Part shown: one piece after another, positions 1-6,740 of the stretch
How the letters are laid out: each line of letters begins with the position of its first letter
Position numbering within the stretch: position 1 is the stretch's first letter
NCBI GenBank assembly: GCA_964648005.1
Contig: CAZYKR010000202.1
Location: 1-8,288, forward strand
Source of the DNA: JAGQTE01 sp964648005
Lineage (GTDB): Bacteria; Actinomycetota; Acidimicrobiia; Acidimicrobiales; Acidimicrobilacustridaceae
Direction of reading: 5' to 3'
DNA: 8,288 bases
Notes under the pieces: model-generated
Seen by the model: only the letters and a program-made list of their open reading frames with translations
Database searches by the model: none
Told to the model about the DNA's origin: nothing
Program-made: the position numbers and the translations under genes

Positions 1-1389
1 CGTCGAGGCGGTGAACCAATAGGCGCCGGTAATGTACGCACCGACAGCGCCCGCCGGGGGCTGGAGATCGTCGGCATCGGCGCTGCCGTGGCGTTGGCCG
101 TCGTGTGGCTGACGGTCGACGGAGGGACCCCGTGGCTGTACCGGTTCGGGTTCTTCGCCTGCGGGCTGGCGTCGGTCGCGGTGATCGCCGCCGTCGTGCA
201 CCCGCGTCCCGGCGTGCTGGCGGCGGCCCTGAGCGTGGCCCCGTTGCGCGGCCTCGGCCTCATCTCGTACGGCCTGTACCTGTGGCACTGGCCGATCTTC
301 GTCGCCATCCAGCGCACGTGGCGTCTCGACGGCTGGCCGCTGCTGGCGGTCGGCGTGCCGATCAGCCTCGGCGTGGCGCTGGCGTCGTATCGCTGGCTGG
401 AGCAGCCCATCCGCCAGCACGGCCTCGCCGCATGGCGCCGCCCGGGACTGGTGCCGGTGGGGGCGATGGCCGCCGTGATCGTGCTGCTGGCGGCGACGGC
501 CGGTGGCGACGGGCGTGAGGCCGTGGCCGTCGAGATCGCCGACCCGGCCGAGATGGCCGAGCAGTTCGACACCTTGCCCGACTTCTCCGGTGACGCCGGC
601 ACGACGGTGCCGGCGACCACGCCGGTGACCGCTGCCGTCCCCGAGGCCAGCACGGCGCCCCTCCTGCGTGCGCCGGACCGTCCCGATCGGGTCCTGGTCG
701 TCGGCGACTCGGTCGCCGGCGAGCTGGCCAAGGCGATGACGGCACGCCAGGACGAGCTGGGACTGCTCGTCGCGGACCGGGCGTTGTACGCGTGTCCGCT
801 CGGCAGCGAGTCGTGGCGGATCCGTGACGACAGCGGCATCGTCGACGACCGGCCGGCGTGCGCCCAGTACGCCGCGCTGTGGACTGAGGCGGTGTCGACG
901 TTCCGACCAGACGCCGTCGTGCTGCTCTACGGCGGCGCACCGCTGGGCGAGCGGGAGGTGGCCGGGGCGTACCTGGACGCGTGCGACCCGGCCTTCGTCG
1001 ACTGGTACGAGGTCGAGATGACCAAGGCCATCGATCTCCTGGCGTCATACGGCGCCACGGTGTTCGTGGCGCCGGCCGCCCCGTCGACCTCGGCCTTCTT
1101 CGACGCCGACGAGATGGCGCGCCGTACGGCGTGCATGACCGAAGGGGCGGTGGCGGCCGTGGCCGAGCGTCCGGCCGCCCGCCTGCTCCGCCTCGACCAG
1201 TGGACCTGCCCGCCCGAGGGGACCGAGGTCGCCGACGTGCCGACGAGCGATCCGACCGAGCCGCTGGGCGAGTGCCGGCTCGACGCCGACGGCGTCGACC
1301 TGCGACCGGACGGCATCCACTTCGAAGGGCCGGGAGCAGACCTGGCCGTCGACTGGACGGTCGAGCACCTCTTCACCCGCGGCGGCTGA
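1..1389 (+). CDS. Membrane acyltransferase 3 (OafA/YrhL-like) with C-terminal SGNH domain, 5' partial
   Basis: The frame is open from base 1 to the TGA at 1387-1389, so the N-terminal half of the protein lies outside the window. A GTG at 88 exists, but the residues before it (ARRGLEIVGIG) already look like the family's membrane segments, so it is not the true start. Visible are four or five hydrophobic helices up to about base 510, including the conserved SYGLYLWHWPIF block (about 265-300) and the W-L-E-x-P-I-R motif (about 394-414) typical of acyltransferase 3 proteins. After a Thr/Ala/Pro-rich linker (about 520-670) comes an SGNH-hydrolase-like domain with a block I GDS nucleophile motif (703-711) and a block V D-G-I-H motif (1309-1320). 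The family O-acylates cell-surface sugars or polysaccharides; the SGNH domain is expected to lie outside the membrane and complete the transfer. I do not see a clear block III GxN motif (the region reads LLYGGAPLGE). It ends 44 bp before the regulator gene. Confidence 0.92.
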   Translation, partial: RRGGEPIGAGNVRTDSARRGLEIVGIGAAVALAVVWLTVDGGTPWLYRFGFFACGLASVAVIAAVVHPRPGVLAAALSVAPLRGLGLISYGLYLWHWPIFVAIQRTWRLDGWPLLAVGVPISLGVALASYRWLEQPIRQHGLAAWRRPGLVPVGAMAAVIVLLAATAGGDGREAVAVEIADPAEMAEQFDTLPDFSGDAGTTVPATTPVTAAVPEASTAPLLRAPDRPDRVLVVGDSVAGELAKAMTARQDELGLLVADRALYACPLGSESWRIRDDSGIVDDRPACAQYAALWTEAVSTFRPDAVVLLYGGAPLGEREVAGAYLDACDPAFVDWYEVEMTKAIDLLASYGATVFVAPAAPSTSAFFDADEMARRTACMTEGAVAAVAERPAARLLRLDQWTCPPEGTEVADVPTSDPTEPLGECRLDADGVDLRPDGIHFEGPGADLAVDWTVEHLFTRGG

Positions 1390-1433
1390 GCCGACCCTTT
1401 ACGGGCCGCCGGGGGTGTGCCAAGCTGCGGAGA

Positions 1434-2216
1434 ATGTCGTTCTCCCAACGTGAGACGGCGCCTCTCCGCCCGGCCCGACCCGGCGATGAGGTGGGGGAGG
1501 GGGTGGCACCTGATGCGGTGGCGCCTTGGCAGGACCGCGCTCTCGCCCGCTCGCTCGCCGACAGTCGCAGCCGGTCGGTCGAGCGCATCAGCAGCTTCGT
1601 CGCCGCTGCGCGGCAGCTCGCCACCGACACCGGGAGCTCGGCGTTCACGGTGCAGCAGGTCGTGGCGGCGTCGGGCCAGTCGCTCAAGTCCTTCTACCGG
1701 TACTTCGAGGGCAAGGACGACCTGCTCCTGGCCTTGCTGGAGGAGGACTGCGCCGTGGGCGCGCTGTTCCTCGGCGAGATGATCGGGCGCCGCCGCACGC
1801 CCCAGACTCGAGCCCGGGCATGGGTGCTCGGCATCTTCGAGCTGATGGCGGCGGGCGAGCACGGCTACGTGTCGGTGCTGGTGCGCGAGCATCGCCGCCT
1901 GGCCGAGGAGCGTCCGGCAGAGCTGGAGTTGGCGTTGCGCCCGTTCATCGAGCTGCTGGCGAGCGACCTCGCCGCGGGGATGGCGTCCGGCCAGGTCCGG
2001 TCGGGCGACGCCTGGCGCGACGCTCGGATGATCCTGCACCTGGTGCTCGGCGCCATCCACGACCTGGTGCTCGGCATCGCCTCGCCGCAGGCGCGCCCGG
2101 GACTCGCGGGCGACGCCACCGTCGACCCCGACGCTCGGGCGGCGCAGGTGGCCGAGGAGGCCGCCTACGTGTGGTCGTTCTGCTGGGGTGGCCTCGTCGG
2201 GCCGGAGGCGCGATGA
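1434..2216 (+). CDS. TetR/AcrR family transcriptional regulator
   Basis: A 260-residue protein. The first ~45 residues are a Pro/Arg/acidic extension, longer than the usual short TetR arm. Residues about 46-100 form the DNA-binding domain: a first helix (SVERISSFVAAARQLATDTG), then the helix-turn-helix FTVQQVVAASGQSLKSFYRY (71-90) followed by F-E-G-K-D-D-L-L-L-A-L, the TetR signature. The rest is a helical ligand-binding/dimer domain too divergent to predict a ligand. I chose ATG 1434; only GGAG lies upstream and it is almost touching the ATG. An in-frame GTG at 1503, after a G-rich GGAGG tract, is an alternative that would remove most of the extension. The stop overlaps the next start as ATGA (2213-2216), so regulator and amidohydrolase are probably translated together. 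It is likely a local repressor of this cluster (inference from position). Confidence 0.9.
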   Translation: MSFSQRETAPLRPARPGDEVGEGVAPDAVAPWQDRALARSLADSRSRSVERISSFVAAARQLATDTGSSAFTVQQVVAASGQSLKSFYRYFEGKDDLLLALLEEDCAVGALFLGEMIGRRRTPQTRARAWVLGIFELMAAGEHGYVSVLVREHRRLAEERPAELELALRPFIELLASDLAAGMASGQVRSGDAWRDARMILHLVLGAIHDLVLGIASPQARPGLAGDATVDPDARAAQVAEEAAYVWSFCWGGLVGPEAR

Positions 2217-3370
2217 GCGCGCCGCTGACGATCGTCTCGGTCGACGACCACGTGGTCGAGCCCGCCGACCTGTTCCAGGGCCGCATGCCGGCGCACCTGG
2301 TCGACGTCGCGCCGCGCATCGTCGAGGTCGAGGGCGTCGAGTTGTGGGAGTTCGACGGGCAGCGCCACCCCCAGATCGGGCTGAACGCCGTCGTCGGCCG
2401 ACCCAAGGACGAGTGGTCGATGGAGCCGGCCCGCTTCGACGAGATGCGGCGCGGCTGCTGGGACGTCGCCGCCCGGCTCGACGACATGGACGCCGACGGG
2501 GTGTGGGCGTCGTTGTGCTACCCGTCGCTGATCGCCGGCTTCGCCGGCACGATGTTCGCCCGGTGCTCCGACCCCGAGCTCGGGCTCGCCTGCCTTCGGG
2601 CGTGGAACGACTGGCATCGCACCGAGTGGGTCGGCGCCGCGCCCGACCGGTTCGTCCCGCTGCAGCTGCCGTGGTTGGTCGACCCGGTGCTCGCCGCCGA
2701 GGAGGTGCGGCGCAACGCCGCCCTGGGCTGTCGAGCGGTGAGCTTCCTGGAGCAGCCCGTGGACCTGGGCCTGCCGTCGCTGCACACCGACCACTGGGAC
2801 CCGTTCCTGGCGGCGTGCGAGGAGACCGACACCGTCGTGTGCCTGCACTGCGCCTCGTCGGGGTGGAGCGCGTCGCGTGCACCGGGCGCGCCGCTGGAGC
2901 TGTTGACGACGTTGTTCCCGGTCAACGCCCTCGTCACCTGTGCCGACTGGTTGTGGTCGGGCGTGCCGGTGCGGTTTCCGAGGCTCAAGATCGTGCTGGC
3001 CGAGAGCGGCATCGACTGGGTGCCGATGCTGATCAACCGCCTCGACTACGTGATGGACCACTCGGCCACCGGCTCCGGCGGGTGGCGGGACCCCGACCAC
3101 ACCCCGTCGGACGTGTTGCGGCGCAACTTCTGGTTCTCGGTCATCGACCTCACCTCGACGCTCGAGCTGCGCCACCACATCGGCGTCGACAACATCGTGC
3201 TCGAGAGCGATTACCCGCACGCCGACTCGACGTGGCCCGACACCGGGGTGCGTGCCAACGACCGGCTCGCCGGCCTGCCCGACGACGAGGTGCGGCGCAT
3301 CACCTGGCAGAACGCGTCGGAGCTGTTCGGCTTCGCCGTCCCGGCCGAGCGTCAGGTGCCGGTCGGATGA
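2213..3370 (+). CDS. Amidohydrolase family protein (amidohydrolase 2 / ACMSD-like TIM barrel)
   Basis: A 385-residue protein, a normal length for the actinobacterial members of this family. The N-terminal strand reads V-D-D-H-V-V-E-P (10-17), the degenerate D-x-H metal motif of amidohydrolase 2 enzymes. Other family blocks are GLNAVVGRP (56-64), DMDADGVWASLCYPS (91-105), LHCASSG with His212 as a likely metal ligand, and ESDYPHADSTWP (331-342) with the catalytic/metal Asp333. It ends with the usual ITWQNASELFGF helix (363-374). The superfamily uses a mononuclear metal for hydrolysis or non-oxidative decarboxylation; which of these applies here cannot be told. It is cytoplasmic, with no signal peptide. 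The start at 2213 overlaps the regulator's stop. The stop (3368-3370) overlaps the ATG of an 8-codon ORF leading into the next gene. Family assignment is firm, substrate unknown. Confidence 0.92.
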   Translation: MSAPLTIVSVDDHVVEPADLFQGRMPAHLVDVAPRIVEVEGVELWEFDGQRHPQIGLNAVVGRPKDEWSMEPARFDEMRRGCWDVAARLDDMDADGVWASLCYPSLIAGFAGTMFARCSDPELGLACLRAWNDWHRTEWVGAAPDRFVPLQLPWLVDPVLAAEEVRRNAALGCRAVSFLEQPVDLGLPSLHTDHWDPFLAACEETDTVVCLHCASSGWSASRAPGAPLELLTTLFPVNALVTCADWLWSGVPVRFPRLKIVLAESGIDWVPMLINRLDYVMDHSATGSGGWRDPDHTPSDVLRRNFWFSVIDLTSTLELRHHIGVDNIVLESDYPHADSTWPDTGVRANDRLAGLPDDEVRRITWQNASELFGFAVPAERQVPVG

Positions 3371-3393
3371 ACATGCCGGGGCGGATGGCATGA
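3367..3393 (+). CDS. Eight-codon mini-ORF bridging the two amidohydrolase genes (putative)
   Basis: ATG 3367 overlaps the TGA of the upstream amidohydrolase (3368-3370), and its own TGA at 3391-3393 overlaps the ATG of the next gene (3390-3392). The peptide would be MNMPGRMA, with further in-frame ATGs at 3373 and 3385. Both junctions are the ATGA arrangement used for translational coupling by re-initiation. It may act as a relay keeping ribosomes on the message across the 19-nt gap, since a clear Shine-Dalgarno sequence for the downstream gene is lacking (only GGGGCGG at 3379-3384 and flanks). The peptide itself probably has no function. The overlaps are directly visible; translation of the ORF is inference. 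Confidence 0.35.
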   Translation: MNMPGRMA

Positions 3394-5129
3394 GCGCCTA
3401 CGACCTCGTCGTCACCGGGGGGATCGTCGTCGACGGCACCGGCGCTCCGGGTCGTCCAGGCGATGTCGGTGTGCGCGCCGGGCGCGTCGTCGAGGTGGCG
3501 GCGCCGGGCTCGCTCGCCGGTAATGCCACGGCCAGCGTCGACGCCACCGACCGGATGGTCATGCCCGGCGTCGTCGACCTGCACACCCACTACGACGCCC
3601 AGCTGGCATGGGACCCGACCGCCAGCCCGTCGCCGTTGCACGGCGTCACGACGGTCGTCGGCGGCAACTGCGGGTTCGGGCTGGCCCCGGCGGGCGACGA
3701 GCACGCCCCGTACCTCGCCCGGCTGATGGCACGCGTCGAGGGCATCCCGTTGGAGGCGATCGAGGCCGGCGTCGGGTGGAGCTGGCGCAGCTTCGGCGAC
3801 TGGACGGCGTCGCTCGAGGCGGGCGGCATGGCGATCAACGCCGGGTTCCTGGCCGGGCACTGCGCGCTGCGGCGCGTGGCCATGGGGGAGCGGGCCGTCG
3901 GTGAGGCGGCGACGGCCGCCGACGTGGCGGCGATGGTGGCGCTGCTGCACGACGCGCTCGACGCCGGAGCGCTCGGGTTCTCGACCTCGCGCAGCCACAC
4001 CCACCACGACGGTGACCGGAACCCGGTGCCGTCACGTGCCGCCGGCGACGATGAGCTGCTGGCCCTGTGCGCCGCGGTGCGCGATCACCCCGGCACGCAG
4101 CTCGAGGCCATCGTGCCCGGCTGCATCAACGGCTTCAGCGCCGACGAGCAGCGGCTGTTGGCAGCGATGTCCGTGGCGGCGCAGCGGCCGCTGAACTGGA
4201 ACGTCCTCGGCGTCGCCGGAGGCGACCAGCACCTGGGCCAGCTGGCGGCGTCCGATGTGGCGGCGGCGGCCGGGGGCCGCGTCGTGGCGTTGACGCTGCC
4301 CCAGGGGATGCGCATCCGGCTGTCGTTCGTGTCGGGCATGGTGCTCGACGCCCTGCCGGGGTGGGCCGAGACCCTGTTCGCCCTGCCCCCACCGCAGCGG
4401 TTGGCGGCCTTGGCCGACGCCGACGTGCGTCGCCGCCTCGACGCCGGCGCGCAGTCGCCCGAGGCCGGGATCATCGGGCTGCTGGCCAACTGGTCGCGGC
4501 TGCGCATCGTGGAGACGTTCAACGCCGCCACGGCGGCGTACGAGGGGCGCCGTGTCGGCGACATCGCTGCCGAGCGGGGGGTCGATCCGTTCGACGCGCT
4601 CTGCGACATCGTGGTGGCCGACGAGCTGCGCACGGGGATCTCGCCCGAGATGCCGCCCGAGCCGCCGGAGGTGTGGCAGGCGCGCCTGGCGGCGTGGCGC
4701 GATCCCCGCACCCTGGTCGGCGGGTCCGACGCCGGCGCCCACCTCGACATGATGTGCGGGGCGGCCTACAGCACCTTCCTGCTCGGGCCGGCCGTGCGCG
4801 ACCTCGAGTTGCTGGCGATCGAGGAGGCGGTGCACCTGCTCACGGGCGCGCCCGCGGACTTCTACGGGCTGCACGACCGCGGCCGCATCGCGCCCGGCGC
4901 GGCGGCGGACCTCGCCGTCGTCGACCCGGCCACCGTCGGTCCCGGCGCCGAGCGGACCGTCGCCGACCAGCCCCGCGGGGCCAGTCGCATCGTCGCCGCC
5001 GCGCTCGGCGTGGGCGACGTCGTGGTCGCCGGCACCGCGATCGTGCGCGACGGCACCTTCACCGGCGCCACCCCGGGCCGAGTCCTGCGCTCGGGGACCG
5101 ACACCGCCACCGTCGGGCTCTCGCCCTGA
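3390..5129 (+). CDS. N-acyl-D-amino-acid deacylase-like amidohydrolase (amidohydrolase 3 superfamily)
   Basis: A 579-residue protein starting MSAYDLVVTGGIVVDGTGAP, the standard beginning of D-aminoacylase/dihydroorotase-like enzymes with a small beta-sandwich wrapped around a TIM barrel. The metal motif D-L-H-T-H-Y-D is at 63-69, followed by HGVTTVVGGNCGFGLAP (84-100), where Cys94 matches the bridging/ligand Cys of D-aminoacylases. GALGFSTSR (193-201) and VGGSDAGAHLD (443-453, probable catalytic Asp447) complete the barrel. The C-terminus has the GRIAPGAAADLAVVDP block (498-513) and the final beta-sandwich strands. The segments where classical D-aminoacylases carry further His ligands read LEAIVPG (238-244) and LNWNVLGV (268-275), with no His, as I recall also for mycobacterial relatives. 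The true reaction may therefore be another amide or ring hydrolysis. ATG 3390 was chosen because it gives the family N-terminus exactly. It is coupled to the upstream hydrolase through a mini-ORF. Confidence 0.92.
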   Translation: MSAYDLVVTGGIVVDGTGAPGRPGDVGVRAGRVVEVAAPGSLAGNATASVDATDRMVMPGVVDLHTHYDAQLAWDPTASPSPLHGVTTVVGGNCGFGLAPAGDEHAPYLARLMARVEGIPLEAIEAGVGWSWRSFGDWTASLEAGGMAINAGFLAGHCALRRVAMGERAVGEAATAADVAAMVALLHDALDAGALGFSTSRSHTHHDGDRNPVPSRAAGDDELLALCAAVRDHPGTQLEAIVPGCINGFSADEQRLLAAMSVAAQRPLNWNVLGVAGGDQHLGQLAASDVAAAAGGRVVALTLPQGMRIRLSFVSGMVLDALPGWAETLFALPPPQRLAALADADVRRRLDAGAQSPEAGIIGLLANWSRLRIVETFNAATAAYEGRRVGDIAAERGVDPFDALCDIVVADELRTGISPEMPPEPPEVWQARLAAWRDPRTLVGGSDAGAHLDMMCGAAYSTFLLGPAVRDLELLAIEEAVHLLTGAPADFYGLHDRGRIAPGAAADLAVVDPATVGPGAERTVADQPRGASRIVAAALGVGDVVVAGTAIVRDGTFTGATPGRVLRSGTDTATVGLSP

Positions 5130-5153
5130 CGCGCCGACGCCGACCAGCAGACG

Positions 5154-5208
5154 ACTCGACCACCCGAACTCGACCACCAGAACTCGACACCCGAACTCGA
5201 CCACCAGG
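5154..5208 (+). repeat. Four tandem ~14-bp repeats upstream of the P450 gene
   Basis: Four adjacent copies: ACTCGACCACCCGA (5154-5167), ACTCGACCACCAGA (5168-5181), ACTCGACACCCGA (5182-5194, one base shorter) and ACTCGACCACCAGG (5195-5208). They fill most of the 91-bp gap between the deacylase stop and the P450 start, the only sizeable gap inside the cluster. The last copy runs into the P450 ribosome binding site. Copies 2 and 4 resemble each other more than their neighbours, as do copies 1 and 3, suggesting duplication of a two-unit block. Possible roles are a regulator binding array, an untranslated leader element, or a neutral slippage repeat. Confidence 0.85.
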
Positions 5209-5210
5209 AG
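5206..5210 (+). promoter_or_regulatory. Ribosome binding site of the P450 gene
   Basis: AGGAG lies 10 nt upstream of ATG 5221. It is the clearest Shine-Dalgarno sequence in the cluster and supports that start. It partly overlaps the last tandem repeat copy, so repeat-bound factors or repeat structure could influence P450 translation (inference). Confidence 0.6.
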
Positions 5211-5220
5211 CGCCCGACCC

Positions 5221-6438
5221 ATGGACCCATCCGCAGCCGTCTACCCCGAGCAACGAGCCGCCAACCCGTACCTGCCGGAGGTGGCGGCCGACCCGCTGCC
5301 GTTCTACGAGCGCCTGCGGCGGGAGTGCCCGATCGCCAACATGGAAGGTCTCGACGAGGGCACCCACATCATCAGCCGGTACGAGGACGTGAAGTTCGCT
5401 CTCAAGCATCCGGAGATCTTCAGCTCCGACCTGGTCGCCGTCGACATCGGCCAGGACCGTCCGCTGATCCCGCTGCAGGTCGACCCGCCCGAGCACGCCA
5501 AGTACCGCCGGGTCATGGATCCCCAGCTCGGGCCGTCGGTCATCGGGCACCTCGAGGACGAGATGCGCAAGCTCGCCAACGAGCTGATCGATGGGTTCGC
5601 CGGCCGCGGCGCCGTCGACTTCCACGCCGAGTTCTCGGTGCCGTACCCGTGCACGGTCTTCCTCCAGCTCACTGGCCTGCCGCTCGATCAGCTCGACCAG
5701 TTCCTGACGTGGAAGGACAACATCATCCGTCCCGAGGTCGACTTCGGCGACATCGAGGCAGCGACGCGGGTGCGCCACGAGACCGGCAAGGCCATGTACT
5801 CGTACTTCGAGGGCGTGATCGACGACCGCCTGGCCAATCCCGGCGACGACATCATCACCCGGTTCGTCCAGGCCGAGATCGACGGGCAGACGATGAGCCG
5901 CGAGGAGATCCTCGACATCTGCTACCTGTTCATCCTCGGCGGGCTCGACACCGTGACCTCGACCCTCGACTGCTCGATCGCCTACCTGGCCCAGCACGCC
6001 GACCGGCAGCGTCAGCTCGCCGACGATCCGTCGCTCGTGCCGCACGCCGTCGAGGAGCTGCTGCGGCTGCACACCCCGGTGATGCAGGTGCTGCGGGTCG
6101 TGGCGACCGAGCACGAGATGCACGGGGTCACGATGCGGCCGGGCGACACGGTCATGGTGATGCTCGGCTCGGCCGACACCGACGTCGACGAGTTCGGCCA
6201 CACCGCTGACGACTACGACCTGCAGCGCGAGGTCAACCGGCACCTCGCCTTCGGCGGCGGCCCGCACCGCTGCCTGGGGTCGCATCTGGCGCGGCTCGAG
6301 CTGAAGGTGGCGCTCGAGGAGCTGCACCGCCGGCTGCCGGCCTACGCCGTGGCGGAGGGGGCGACGCTCGACTACTCGCCCGGCATCCGCGAGATCGCCA
6401 GCCTGCCGCTGGTCTTCGATCCGAAGGCGGTGGCGTGA
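5221..6438 (+). CDS. Cytochrome P450 (soluble bacterial class I type)
   Basis: A 405-residue haem monooxygenase of typical bacterial length, without membrane anchor. Seen in order: the B/C-helix motif DPPEHAKYRR (88-97), the I-helix oxygen-activation motif G-G-L-D-T (240-244, Asp243/Thr244), the K-helix E-x-x-R at Glu279-Arg282, and the haem loop FGGGPHRCLG (344-353) with Cys351 as the axial thiolate, continuing SHLARLEL. The segment before the haem loop (ADTDVDEFGHTADDYDLQRE, 318-337) departs from the usual A-N-R-D-P-x-x-F-x-D-P-D-x-F wording, but all catalytic residues remain. It is expected to insert one oxygen atom from O2 using electrons relayed by a ferredoxin. The adjacent ferredoxin overlaps its stop by one base and is the obvious partner. 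A good AGGAG precedes ATG 5221. The substrate and CYP family number cannot be assigned by eye. Confidence 0.96.
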   Translation: MDPSAAVYPEQRAANPYLPEVAADPLPFYERLRRECPIANMEGLDEGTHIISRYEDVKFALKHPEIFSSDLVAVDIGQDRPLIPLQVDPPEHAKYRRVMDPQLGPSVIGHLEDEMRKLANELIDGFAGRGAVDFHAEFSVPYPCTVFLQLTGLPLDQLDQFLTWKDNIIRPEVDFGDIEAATRVRHETGKAMYSYFEGVIDDRLANPGDDIITRFVQAEIDGQTMSREEILDICYLFILGGLDTVTSTLDCSIAYLAQHADRQRQLADDPSLVPHAVEELLRLHTPVMQVLRVVATEHEMHGVTMRPGDTVMVMLGSADTDVDEFGHTADDYDLQREVNRHLAFGGGPHRCLGSHLARLELKVALEELHRRLPAYAVAEGATLDYSPGIREIASLPLVFDPKAVA

Positions 6439-6629
6439 TGCGGCTGGTCTTCGACGCCGAGGCGTGCGTCGGCCACGGCCGCTGCTACGCCCTGGCCCCC
6501 GAGCTGTTCGACGCCGACGACCAGGGCCACTGCGTGGTGCTGGTCGAGGTCGTGGACGCCGCCCAAGCCGACCGTGCCCGCCAGGCCGTCAACAACTGCC
6601 CCGAAGAGGCCATCCGCCTCGACCCCTGA
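6438..6629 (+). CDS. [3Fe-4S]-type ferredoxin, P450 redox partner
   Basis: A 63-residue acidic protein of the size usual for actinobacterial P450 ferredoxins. Cluster ligands are Cys10 and Cys16 in C-V-G-H-G-R-C (CxxHxxC, with His13 where 4Fe ferredoxins have a Cys) and Cys54 in N-C-P-E-E-A-I. This pattern is known to hold a [3Fe-4S] cluster, although recent work on related proteins shows the His position can vary with the P450 it serves. An additional Cys32 is not a known ligand. The ATG at 6438 shares its A with the P450 stop (TGATG). A GTG one codon earlier (6435) is also in frame but less likely. Tight coupling to the P450 implies matched expression and electron transfer to it. No ferredoxin reductase is present, so a genome-encoded reductase must supply electrons. 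Confidence 0.95.
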   Translation: MRLVFDAEACVGHGRCYALAPELFDADDQGHCVVLVEVVDAAQADRARQAVNNCPEEAIRLDP

Positions 6630-6631
6630 CG

Positions 6632-6646
6632 CCGGGGTCACCCCGG
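6632..6646 (+). terminator. GC-rich hairpin after the ferredoxin gene, possible terminator
   Basis: CCGGGG-TCA-CCCCGG forms a perfect 6-bp stem with a 3-nt loop, starting 3 nt after the ferredoxin stop. No T-run follows (the next bases are TTCACCC), so it is not a canonical intrinsic terminator. Such U-less GC hairpins are common at operon ends in high-GC actinobacteria. The position after the last gene of the cluster supports a transcript-end or RNA-stabilising role. Confidence 0.45.
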
Positions 6647-6668
6647 TTCACCCAACAAACCCACGTCG

Positions 6669-6716
6669 TTCTGGTAGTGCAGCCGGTAAGCAAAGCCACC
6701 GCTTGCACCACCAGAA
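6669..6716. repeat. 48-bp palindromic unit 1 (left half of a double palindrome)
   Basis: The left arm TTCTGGTAGTGCAGCCGGT (6669-6687) and right arm ACCGCTTGCACCACCAGAA (6698-6716) are complementary at 16 of 19 positions, with a 10-nt loop (6688-6697). It lies in the non-coding gap between convergent genes. The left arm is perfectly complementary to the right arm of unit 2 (6770-6788). Confidence 0.85.
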
Positions 6717-6740
6717 CGAGGGGTCGGTGGAATCGTCTCG

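Noticed and set aside
1390..1433. Possible promoter in the 44-bp gap before the TetR gene (TTTACG and nearby bases).
   Set aside because: No convincing -10/-35 pair with proper spacing can be seen, and the gap is short. A promoter is likely for the cluster but cannot be placed from sequence alone.
927..2882. Very long minus-strand open frame opposite the acyltransferase, regulator and amidohydrolase genes.
   Set aside because: Its translation is low-complexity Arg/Pro/Ala-rich, as expected for antisense frames in GC-rich coding DNA. The plus-strand genes have clear family motifs.
5154..5208. CRISPR-like repeat array.
   Set aside because: The copies are directly adjacent with no spacers, too short, and have no cas genes nearby.
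4067..5392. Long plus-strand open frame overlapping the deacylase and the start of the P450.
   Set aside because: The translation is Arg/Gly/Ala-rich with no motifs, and it is a frame-shifted shadow of two well-supported genes.
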